DNA of 25,978 nucleotides from Ceratorhiza oryzae-sativae (GCA_030998015.1 JARWMV010000184.1:1-25978), one strand, 5' to 3'. Positions 6,421 through 13,386 are shown, numbered from the stretch's first letter. Notes: generated from the sequence alone by a model not told the origin. Made by a program: numbers and translations.

Positions 6421-9184
6421 ATGTTATCAAATTTGACCCGAGCACGCCTGCGAACGCCCTGGCTTAAGCCAAGGCGGCCCTGGCGTGCGCGCGGCGTCTG
6501 ATTCCGAGGTACCCTGGAACTGAAAGTTCCAGGGTACCTCGCAATACCTCGCCGCGAACGCGGCCTCGATAACCAAACCCCTCGGGTCTACGCGTATCGG
6601 CTGAAATCTTGGGTTACACCTAAGATTTTAGCCGATAAGCGGGGGTTTGATTAATTTCTTATTTCCTCTTAGAGGATATCTATTTTCAATTTTACTTTGT
6701 GTGTTTTTAATTACAGTTATATTTACTATGTTAATTGAATTTGAAGAGATACTTAACTTTATCCTTCCAAATAATATGGTATCTAGCTTAATCTCTGCAT
6801 TAGTGCCTTTAAAGGTATATTCTGATTTAAATGATCCTAAAGATGTTCGTGCAGATCTTAAAAAAGTTGGCGGTGTTTATGGTTTAGTCAACACTAAAGA
6901 TGGAAAACAATACATAGGGTCCAGCAAAGATATGTATGAAAGATTCACAGATCCCGCGCGCGTTAGTTGCTGGTGGGACTTGTCCCACCAACCAACGTGA
7001 GCAATCGCAACCGTTTGCGATTGCTAGTGCGCGGCATAATATCGATATTTAGCCGCCGGCTGAAAATGACGAACGGTCGTCATTTTCTACGAGGGAATCT
7101 TTAGGATTCCCTCTAACGCCGGCGGAGGGTATCACAACAAATGCCAGATTACAGCGAAGTATGAAAAAACATGGTATAAATAATTTTATTTTTGTAGTTT
7201 ATTATTATCACGAAGATCCTTTAACTCAAGCTTCGGATCCGTCTGTGTACGGCTTAAGCCGCACACATACGTCTCCTCTACAAGCGTGAAGTTGTTGCAC
7301 GTACGTGCAACAATTTCAGCTAGAGTCGCTGTAGTTTTAACTGACCCGTGCCCGCCTACGATCGCAGCTGCGGCCCTGGCGTGCGCGGGCGTCTGATTCC
7401 GAGGTACCCTGGAACTGAAAGTTCCAGGGTACCTCGCAATACCTCGCGGCCAGAGGGGCCGCCTCGCGCACAACCCACGGCACGGGTAAGCCTGCCCCCT
7501 CCGCGCTCTTTGATCGCCAGCAGGGCGGCCTAAGCGCGGAGGGCTCCACTAATCGATGATTTGCGAAGGCAAATCTACACCCTGCCTAGAGAACTGCGCT
7601 TTAGCGCACGTCTTGGCAGGGGTATCGATTAGCGGGGTAGGGTTTGGTGGTGGATGGGCCCGAGCGGAGCGACGGTCCTCACCACCACGGGGGGTGATAT
7701 TGAAACAGAGGTTATTAAAAGCTTTCCTTTCGAAGAATTATTTAATTTCAAACAGGAAGCTAAATCTATGCTAGGCCCGCGCGCGTTAGTTGCTGGTGGG
7801 ACTTGTCCCACCAACCAACGTGAGCAATCGCAACCGTTTGCGATTGCTAGTGCGCGGCATAATATCGATATTTAGCCGCCGGCTGAAAATGACGAACGGT
7901 CGTCATTTTCTACGAGGGAATCTTTATGGGAGGTAGCCTGGACCATGAGACTCATGGTCAAGGCTACCTCATCTGAGGATTCCCTCTAACGCCGGCGGAC
8001 ACACGGCTGAGGCAATATCTAAAATGAAAGCTAGATTTGTAGATAAAACCAACCACCCGATGTTTGGGAAAAATCATACCCCCGCTTAGGGTCAACCAGC
8101 ATTGTATTTATATATAAATACATGCTGTTGACCCGTGGGTATGGTTATCGAGGCCGCGTTCGCGGCGAGGTATTGCGAGGTACCCTGGAACTTTAAGTTC
8201 CAGGGTACCTCGGAATCAGACGCCGCGCGCACGCCAGGGCCGCCTTGGCTTACATTGACCTTAAGGTCAATATGAGCCAAGCTTGCTTGGCTTAAGCCAA
8301 GGCGTTCGCAGGCGTGCACGGGTCATACACTAGAATCAATTAAGTTAATCAGGTCCAGCAAGATTTTATAAATCTTGCATGGAAGCAAACCTGGCGAGTT
8401 AAATCCTATGTTCACCCATACCTCTGAAACTAGAAATAAAATTTCTGATGTAATGAGTAAAAATCCCTTAGGAATATACGACATGGAAAATAATTTGATT
8501 AAAACATTCAAACCCCCGCTTAGGGTCATCCAGCATTGTATTTATATATAAATACATGCTGTTGACCCGAGGGGTTTGGTTATCGAGGCCGCGTTCGCGG
8601 CGAGGTATTGCGAGGTACCCTGGAACTTTAAGTTCCAGGGTACCTAGGAATCAGACGCCGCGCGCACGCCAGGGCCGACTTGGCTTGATTATTGACCTTA
8701 AGGTCAATATGAGCCAAGGCGTTCGCAGGCGTGCACGGGTCAAAAATCAAATAGAGCTAGCTGCTGAATTTGGTGTTAATAAGACCACAGTTTCCCGAAA
8801 AGTTAGATCAGGTAAAATTTTTAACGGTAAATATTACCCGTGCACGCCTGCGAACGCCTTGGCTTGCCAAGGCGGCCCTGGCGTGCGCGCGGCTCGCCGC
8901 GAACGCGGCCTCGTTAACAATGCCCACGGGTCGTTGACCCTCCGCTTTAGCGGCTGAAATCTTGGGTTACACCTAAGATTTTAGCCGATAGAGCGGGGGC
9001 CCGCGCGCGTTAGTTGCTGGTGGGACTTGTCCCACCAACCAACGTGAGCAATCGCAACCGTTTGCGATTGCTAGTGCGCGGCATAATATCGATATTTAGC
9101 CGCCGGCTGAAAATGACGAACGGTCGTCATTTTCTACGAGGGAATCTTTAGGATTCCCTCTAACGCCGGCGGAAAATTAGATAA
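6421..9184 (+). CDS. GIY-YIG homing endonuclease ORF of nad1 intron, split by at least eight GC insertions
   Basis: This is the intron-encoded GIY-YIG nuclease of the 4-kb nad1 intron. The likely start is ATG 6421 (MLSNL), with B at 6437-6645 only five codons in. Segment 6646-6953 holds a membrane-like leader and the catalytic module GVYGLVNTKDGKQYIGSS (GVY...YIG). Further pieces: 7126-7226 (ITTNARLQRSMKKHGINNF), 7696-7776 (ETEVIKSFPFEELFNF), 7999-8078 (HTAEAISKMKARF, HPMFGKNH), 8323-8512 (NUMOD3-like NPMFTHTSETRNKIS), 8740-8836 (helix-turn-helix ELAAEFGVNKTTVSRKVRSG), and a short tail ending in TAA at 9182-9184. Between them lie elements A, B, a 116-bp hairpin insert, a compound B, and a 33-bp hairpin that adds a TAA stop at 8369. 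Every join I checked restores the frame when the insert is cut out. As genomic DNA it cannot be read through, so it is a pseudogene unless the inserts are removed or bypassed. Confidence 0.85.
6437..6645 (+). repeat. Element B with TTTGA duplication, at start of GIY-YIG ORF
   Basis: Flanked by TTTGA at 6432-6436 and 6646-6650. A GGTACCCTGGAACTGAAAGTTCC hairpin is nested between the two inner hairpins of domain 1. Removal gives M-L-S-N-L-I-N-F. Confidence 0.9.
6954..7125 (+). repeat. Element A, basic class, in GIY-YIG ORF
   Basis: Interrupts just after RFTD; removal gives D-Q-G-I-T-T-N in frame, or D-E-G with borders shifted by one base. Confidence 0.95.
7227..7342 (+). repeat. 116-bp hairpin insert with TTAACT duplication
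   Basis: Interrupts the GIY-YIG ORF; TTAACT at 7221-7226 and 7337-7342. Contains TGTGTACGGCTTAAGCCGCACACA and TTGTTGCACGTACGTGCAACAA. Unlike A or B. Confidence 0.75.
7345..7694 (+). repeat. Compound element B, in GIY-YIG ORF
   Basis: A diverged B core (CCCGTGCCCGCCTACG..., GGTACC hairpin, CACGGGTAAG) continues into hairpin E, a TTTGCGAAGGCAAA hairpin, hairpin D and a GGTGGTG...CACCACC stem. TGA lies on both sides. Region 7498-7639 is the reverse complement of 5681-5823. Confidence 0.8.
7777..7998 (+). repeat. Element A, 222-bp class, in GIY-YIG ORF
   Basis: Interrupts after KSMLG; removal with the left border one base earlier gives M-L-G-H-T-A-E in frame. Confidence 0.95.
8079..8322 (-). 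repeat. Element B with TCATA duplication, in GIY-YIG ORF
   Basis: Flanked by TCATA at 8074-8078 and 8323-8327; removal gives G-K-N-H-T-L-E-S in frame. Contains the GGTACC hairpin and the TTGACC/GGTCAA hairpin. Confidence 0.92.
8352..8384 (+). repeat. 33-bp hairpin insert in GIY-YIG ORF
   Basis: GGTCCAGCAAGATTTTATAAATCTTGC...GGA. It adds a TAA at 8369-8371. Removal gives L-I-S-K-P-G-E-L-N. The same motif, longer, is the extra tip of the 212-bp class of element A. Confidence 0.82.
8513..8739 (-). repeat. Element B with TCAAA duplication, in GIY-YIG ORF
   Basis: Flanked by TCAAA at 8508-8512 and 8740-8744; removal gives T-F-K-N-Q-I-E in frame. Confidence 0.92.
8837..8999 (+). repeat. Element B, fused to element A on its right
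   Basis: Left flank TATTA; the right end runs through one C into element A at 9001. Lacks the TTAA in the CCTTGGC hairpin loop. Confidence 0.9.
9001..9172 (+). repeat. Element A, basic class, abutting a B element
   Basis: Joined to the B element 8837-8999 through a single C. The pair interrupts the last codons of the GIY-YIG ORF. Confidence 0.95.
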
Positions 9185-9286
9185 ATAATTCGTTTTAGCT
9201 GACTTTAAATTTTAATTTATTCGGGGAAACTCACCTTACTTTGGTGAGTTTTTCTAAGTTACCCTCTCAAATTTCTCTTCTTTACG

Positions 9287-9646
9287 GAATCCGAGCTTGT
9301 GGCTGGATTCTTTACAGAACACTCTAGTGTGCCTTTTGTTTTCTTTTTCTTAGCAGAGTATAGCTCAATAGTGTTATTCTCATGTATAACAGCTATATTG
9401 TTTTTTGGAGGCTACTTGCTACCTGAAATTTTTGTTAACGATACGGTTGTAAACCTGCAATCAGTAGTGTTAGCTATAAAAACTAGTTTAGTATGTTTCC
9501 TATTCGTGTGGTTTAGAGCCACTCTGCCTAGATTGAGATATGATCAACTAATGATTTTCTGCTGGACTGGTTTACTACCTGTAGCAATCGCCTTAATCGC
9601 ATTAGTGCCAGGCTTATTGATTGCATTTGATATATCACCTAACTAA
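9287..9646 (+). CDS. nad1: nad1 terminal exon (NADH dehydrogenase subunit 1, C-terminus)
   Basis: This exon encodes the last 119 residues of NAD1 and a TAA stop at 9644-9646. It opens ESELVAGFFTEHSS, the invariant follow-on of FDLxEA, and holds FFLAEYSSIVL, then ILFFGGY, then RATLPRLRYDQLM, an NAD1 signature, and ends IAFDISPN. Three or four membrane segments are visible. The start is set by continuity with the previous exon and by the intron ending in G at 9286. With the other two exons, 275 of about 325-335 expected residues are present, so the gene is missing only its N-terminal exon or exons here. A hairpin-rich spacer follows directly. The exon recurs unchanged on the other strand at 24597-24956. 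Confidence 0.97.
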   Translation, partial: ESELVAGFFTEHSSVPFVFFFLAEYSSIVLFSCITAILFFGGYLLPEIFVNDTVVNLQSVVLAIKTSLVCFLFVWFRATLPRLRYDQLMIFCWTGLLPVAIALIALVPGLLIAFDISPN

Positions 9647-9723
9647 TAATCCCCTCCCTGAACAGAATCTGTGAGTAAGGCGCAACTGTCCGCAGGTTTG
9701 AATATTTATTATATCTAATATGA

Positions 9724-9933
9724 CCCGTGCACGCCTGCGAACGCCTTGGCTTAAGCCAAGGCGGCCCTGGCGTGCGCGCGGCTCGCCGCGAACGCGGCCT
9801 CGTTAACAATGCCCACGGGTCGTTGACCCTCCGCTTTATTACCCCTGCCAAGACGTGCGCTAAAGCGCAGTTCTCTAGGCAGGGCGGCTGAAATCTTGGG
9901 TTACACCTAAGATTTTAGCCGATAGAGCGGGGG
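9724..9933 (+). repeat. Element B with nested hairpin D, fused to element A
   Basis: Left flank TATGA. The D hairpin (CCCTGCC...GGCAGGG, about 9843-9885) sits in domain 2. Right end joined to element A exactly as at 8999. Confidence 0.9.
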
Positions 9934-9934
9934 C

Positions 9935-10106
9935 CCGCGCGCGTTAGTTGCTGGTGGGACTTGTCCCACCAACCAACGTGAGCAATCGCAACCGTTTGCG
10001 ATTGCTAGTGCGCGGCATAATATCGATATTTAGCCGCCGGCTGAAAATGACGAACGGTCGTCATTTTCTACGAGGGAATCTTTAGGATTCCCTCTAACGC
10101 CGGCGG
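9935..10106 (+). repeat. Element A, basic class, abutting a B element
   Basis: Joined to the B element 9724-9933 through a single C, the same B-A junction as at 8999-9001. Downstream of nad1. Confidence 0.95.
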
Positions 10107-10282
10107 AAATTTTTATAAAAGAAGGAGTTATTAACCCTAACTCTCAAATATTACCATACTCCACTAGATTACCCATTTTAACAGTATATTTAGATGCACG
10201 GTAGAATCTGCGAACTCTGCCGTAAATCTTAAAATGGCCTTAGGTTTCGTCTTATGGTGAAGGGCTTCGTTCTTCATTCATA

Positions 10283-10510
10283 CCCCCGCTTAGGGTCAAC
10301 CAGCATTGTATTTATATATAAATACATGCTGTTGACCCGAGGGGTAATGGTTATCGAGGCCGCGTTCGCGGCGAGGTATTGCGAGGTACCCTGGAACTTT
10401 AAGTTCCAGGGTACCTCGGAATCAGACGCCGCGCGCACGCCAGGGCCGACTTGGCTTGATTATTGACCTTAAGGTCAATATGAGCCAAGGCGTTCGCAGG
10501 CGTGCACGGG
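10283..10510 (-). repeat. Element B with mismatched flanks TCATA/TCAAA
   Basis: Left flank TCATA (10278-10282), right flank TCAAA (10511-10515). Nested GGTACC and TTGACC hairpins. Confidence 0.9.
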
Positions 10511-10806
10511 TCAAAATGTAATTTTGAAAGCTTTCGGAGTGCTGGTTCAACCCTGTCGGAGTGTTAGGGAATCCTTAAATTCCCGCTTCCTCCTAGGCCC
10601 CAGCAGAGACCTAGGATGAAGCACGCCCCACAAGTGATGACGAACCTACTAAAATTTTGGGCGTAAAATAAGCACAGCTTAATTTTTACCATTAGGGTCA
10701 CAGCATGCCGCCGGGTCATGGTTTGTAATGCTTAGCCCCAAGGTTATTAACTTTAACAGTTCTTAACCCCTCCCAATGCGCAAAGGGAACCATTTCCCCA
10801 AATACA
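10511..10806 (+). other. Unassigned non-coding stretch
   Basis: 296 nt of mixed composition with short pairs such as CTAGGCCCCAGCAGAGACCTAG. No coding frame or rRNA motif recognised on either strand. Mirror at about 23440-23733. Confidence 0.4.
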
Positions 10807-11118
10807 CCGCCGGCGTTAGAGGGAATCCTTCCACGCAAGATTTATAAATTTATAAATCTTGCTGGACCGAAAGATTCCCTCGTAGAAAATGACGACCGTT
10901 CGTCATTTTCAGCCGGCGGCTAAATATCGATATTATGCCGCGCACTAGCAATCGCAAACGGTTGCGATTGCTCACGTTGGTTGGTGGGACAAGTCCCACC
11001 AGCAACTAACGCGCGCGGGCCTTCGCAAATCCGCCAATGGAACATTGGCGGGGTATTTAGAGTTCTCAGCGCTTAGGCCGCCCTTCGGGCGATCAAAGAG
11101 CGCTGAGAAGCGCGGTAG
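10778..11118 (+). repeat. 341-bp dispersed repeat, copy 1
   Basis: Shared with 13872-14212 at a constant offset of 3094. It contains a length-class-3 element A (10807-11018), the short CGCCAATG...CATTGGCG hairpin, and hairpin E (11061-11109). It starts at CGCAAAGGG and ends at GCGCGGTAG. Confidence 0.85.
10807..11018 (-). repeat. Element A, 212-bp class
   Basis: The last tip carries GCAAGATTTATAAATTTATAAATCTTGC within a GGTCC...GGAAGG frame. Confidence 0.95.
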
Positions 11119-11346
11119 TCGTTTTTATGAACCAAAAACGAGGTAATGCCGAACCGGCGGCGTCAATTGTCGACCGTGTCAGGTTAGGAAAATTAAACCC
11201 GACCCGTGATTCCTCCCTTTCAGGGAGTAAGTAAGGGTCATCCAGATCTTTAGATCTAGCCGAGGGTTCATTTAACCCCTAATTTGTCATGGGCTGTTGG
11301 TCCCTAGAAATTTTGGGGTTTGGGTAGAGTGGTAGAACTTCAAATC
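11019..11346 (+). other. Non-coding hairpin stretch (CATTGGCGG hairpin, hairpin E and others)
   Basis: Contains CCGCCAATGGAACATTGGCGG, hairpin E in its TCAGCGC/GCGCTGA form (11061-11109), CGTTTTTATGAACCAAAAACG and AGATCTTTAGATCT. No gene recognised. Mirror at about 22900-23227. Confidence 0.6.
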
Positions 11347-11518
11347 CCGCCGGCGTTAGAGGGAATCCTAAAGATTCCCTCGTAGAAAATGACGACCGTT
11401 CGTCATTTTCAGCCGGCGGCTAAATATCGATATTATGCCGCGCACTAGCAATCGCAAACGGTTGCGATTGCTCACGTTGGTTGGTGGGACAAGTCCCACC
11501 AGCAACTAACGCGCGCGG
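11347..11518 (-). repeat. Element A, basic class
   Basis: Lies between GTAGAACTTCAAATC and CTCCGTTTC in the non-coding stretch. Confidence 0.95.
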
Positions 11519-11780
11519 GCTCCGTTTCTAATCCGGAAGAGAATTATAATTTATCCCATGGGTATAGTCAGTCTACCCTACAGAGATAACTGAACTTTCT
11601 GCGATAAGTTAAGTTCTCTAGTGTTTTTAGTCCAAGCCCTGTATGAGTCCGCAGTATTATTCTTGATCGGACTCTTCCCTAGGATTTATGAGGGCTTCCT
11701 CTCCCTATGGACGAGCTTGCCCTTAGAAACCCCAAATACAAAGGAGGTAGGTAAAATATAAAAGAGACATTATTTTTTAT
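11519..11780 (+). other. Possible structured RNA, unassigned
   Basis: Contains a nested stem: AAGCCCT (about 11635) pairs with AGGGCTT (about 11691) around GAGTCCG...CGGACTC. Further pairs are GGGTATAGTCAGTCTACCC and AACTT...AAGTT. I compared it by eye with RNase P RNA, rRNA and group I core motifs and could not assign it. Mirror at about 22466-22728. Confidence 0.35.
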
Positions 11781-12203
11781 ATATGTTAATCAAATTTAAC
11801 CCTACCCTATCTCGTGTCAACTATGTTGACCGAGATAGAGGCCAGACTAATTTTTCTAAGTTTTTCGTCTCGTGTCAACTTTGTTGTAAACGTGGACCTC
11901 CTGTATTGGCTGTCGGACATCATAGATACGGTATGGCCCATGTAAGTTTAAGGGCGCCGAGTCACAGGTTCCGGCGTTATAAAAATGATTTTATTAACCC
12001 TTTTATTAATCTATTTTTGTTATGGGCAGCCGCATAGCGCGCTGCCTCAGCCGCATAGCGCGCTGCAAAACTGATTTCATTTAATATATATTTTACAGTT
12101 TTTGTTATAAAACCGTAATTATCCGATTTTTCTCCTGCCGTAGACCCCCAACCCCAAACAATGCAGCATAGCTGCATCAGTTTGGGGGGTCAATAGTTAA
12201 CCT
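11781..12203 (-). pseudogene. Possible coding remnant with hairpin insertions
   Basis: On the minus strand, about 12140 down to 11977, a frame reads SDNYGFITKTVKYILNEIS, then 14 codons of a doubled GCAGCGCGCTATGCGGCTG hairpin, then HNKNRLIKGLIKSFL and a stop. The AT-rich parts look coding-like and the hairpin keeps the frame open, but I recognise no family. 11807-11840 and 11870-11900 are GTCAAC...GTTGAC hairpins. Mirror, on the plus strand, at 22110-22271. Confidence 0.3.
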
Positions 12204-12375
12204 CCGCGCGCGTTAGTTGCTGGTGGGACTTGTCCCACCAACCAACGTGAGCAATCGCAACCGTTTGCGATTGCTAGTGCGCGGCATAATATCGATATTT
12301 AGCCGCCGGCTGAAAATGACGAACGGTCGTCATTTTCTACGAGGGAATCTTTAGGATTCCCTCTAACGCCGGCGG
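12204..12375 (+). repeat. Element A, basic class
   Basis: Follows a GC hairpin of the CCAAACAATGCAG type; lies between two possible coding remnants. Confidence 0.95.
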
Positions 12376-12735
12376 GATAATGTAATTGACAATTTCAACC
12401 CTGATAGAAAATTTGCCATGCAACTACAGTTTAAGGTAAATACCCTAGCGGGTGTCTGATTCCGAGGTACCCTGGAACTTAAAGTTCCAGGGTACCTCGC
12501 AATACCTCGCCACGAACGCGGCCTAACCGGGCCTGGGACCCATGGCCTTCGGCGAAGCCCATGTACAATCAACCCTAACCTCAAAACTAACCCTCGAGCC
12601 GGCCGCGCTGGGGACGGTAAGCGGGTTAGTCTTTGACTAACCCCTGCCGGACATCTGCGATGACCGAGTTTTCACCGGCCGGTCAACTATGTTGACACGA
12701 GACGGTGAAAAATAGGTAATGCGCCCGAAAGGTGA
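12376..12735 (+). other. Short AT-rich possible coding remnant, then hairpins
   Basis: 12376-12445 is AT-rich and open in one plus frame (NFNPDRKFAMQLQFKVNT) but also in a minus frame; no family recognised. A GGTACC hairpin follows (12455-12506), then GGGTTAGTCTTTGACTAACCC (about 12622-12642) and a CACCGGCCGGTCAAC...GTTGACACGAGACGGTG hairpin (about 12672-12710). Mirror at 21513-21872. Confidence 0.35.
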
Positions 12736-12997
12736 CCCGTGCACGCCTGCGAACGCCTTGGCTTAAGCCAAGGCGGCCCTGGCGTACGCGGGCGTCTGAT
12801 TCCGAGGTACCCTGGAACTTAAAGTTCCAGGGTACCTCGCAATACCTCGCCGCGAACGCGGCCTCGATAACCACACCCACGGGTCGTCGACCCTCCGCTT
12901 TATTACCCCTGCCAAGACGTGCGCTAAAGCGCAGTTCTCTAGGCAGGGCGGCTGAAATCTTGGGTTACACCTAAGATTTTAGCCGATAGAGCGGGGG
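12736..12997 (+). repeat. Element B with nested GGTACC and D hairpins
   Basis: Flanks GGTGA and TGTGA. Contains both the GGTACC hairpin and hairpin D (about 12905-12948). Confidence 0.9.
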
Positions 12998-13249
12998 TGT
13001 GATTTATCCATTCGGGCGGTCCCAGCGCGACGGTTTAGTTTTCCTTTAAGAGAAGAGTATACGGGTCGGGAGCGACCAACCCCGAATGGTCCCTCTTTGG
13101 CCAGAGTGACCCCAGGGGGACGTCACAGACGTGGTTGGATTCAGCGCGACTTATCTTACCGCCTGGAGATCAAGGCGGGGCGGGGATGGGCAGCACTAAG
13201 TGCTGTCCTTACCAAAATCGGCGTTAGAAAATCCAAGTAGTAACTCAAA
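12998..13249 (+). other. GC-rich structured stretch before tRNA-Leu, unassigned
   Basis: CCATTCGGG (about 13009) pairs with CCCGAATGG (about 13082), and GGGCAGCAC-TAA-GTGCTGTCC forms a hairpin near 13188-13208. No coding frame. It could be a structured RNA or a pile of older hairpin elements. Mirror at about 20999-21250. Confidence 0.35.
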
Positions 13250-13332
13250 ACGAGTATGCTGAAACTGGTAGCCAGGTGAATCTTAGGAATTCATGATCAT
13301 TTGATTGTAAGAGTTCAAATCTCTTTACTCGT
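13250..13332 (+). tRNA. trnL: tRNA-Leu(UAG)
   Basis: This is an 83-nt class II tRNA. The acceptor ACGAGTA pairs with TACTCGT. The anticodon stem TGAAT/ATTCA encloses loop CTTAGGA, giving UAG, which reads CUN codons. It has a long variable arm, as leucine tRNAs do, and a T arm AAGAG-TTCAAAT-CTCTT. It stands alone between an unassigned GC-rich structured stretch and an element A. Confidence 0.93.
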
Positions 13333-13386
13333 ATTTCGGAAGGAACTACATTTTATGTACACCCCTGCGACCCCTAGATCCGCACC

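Larger units (their letters stand above)
5271..9286 (+). other. Group I intron (about 4 kb) in nad1 with interrupted GIY-YIG ORF
   Basis: The borders are fixed by rejoining FDLQEA to ESELVAGFF. The core is readable: P as ATATGCTGGAAA at 5331-5342, Q as AATCAGCAGGAAAC at 5392-5405, R as CTCAGAGAATAGACGTGG at 5643-5660, and S as AAGATATATTCC at 5851-5862. GAATA in R pairs with TATTC in S for P7. Between Q and R about 150 bp of GC-rich hairpins fill a loop (near 5433-5590). Between R and S, in the P8 loop, a 143-bp composite of two further hairpins is inserted (5681-5823). The GIY-YIG ORF follows the core. A simple hairpin (AAACTCACC...GGTGAGTTT, near 9228-9252) lies close to the 3' splice site. 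Elements make up much of the intron length. Confidence 0.88.

Noticed and set aside
7186..7875. Several GC-rich ORFs (Pro, Arg, Ala rich) within compound elements
   Set aside because: They overlap on both strands, lie wholly in hairpin repeats and have no family signature.
8556..8957. A 133-codon ORF starting in an element B
   Set aside because: Only the middle (NQIELAAEFGVNKTTVSRKVR) is real coding sequence, and it belongs to the split GIY-YIG ORF; the two ends are element sequence.
2956..9286. Group II introns with reverse transcriptase
   Set aside because: No domain V hairpin, GUGYG start or reverse-transcriptase motif; clear group I P, Q, R and S segments and homing-endonuclease ORFs instead.
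11320..11560. A tRNA split by element A (TGGGTAGAGTGGTAGAACTTCAAATC ... CTCCGTTTC)
   Set aside because: The left side resembles a D arm or T arm, but I could not find a matching acceptor and anticodon stem on the far side.
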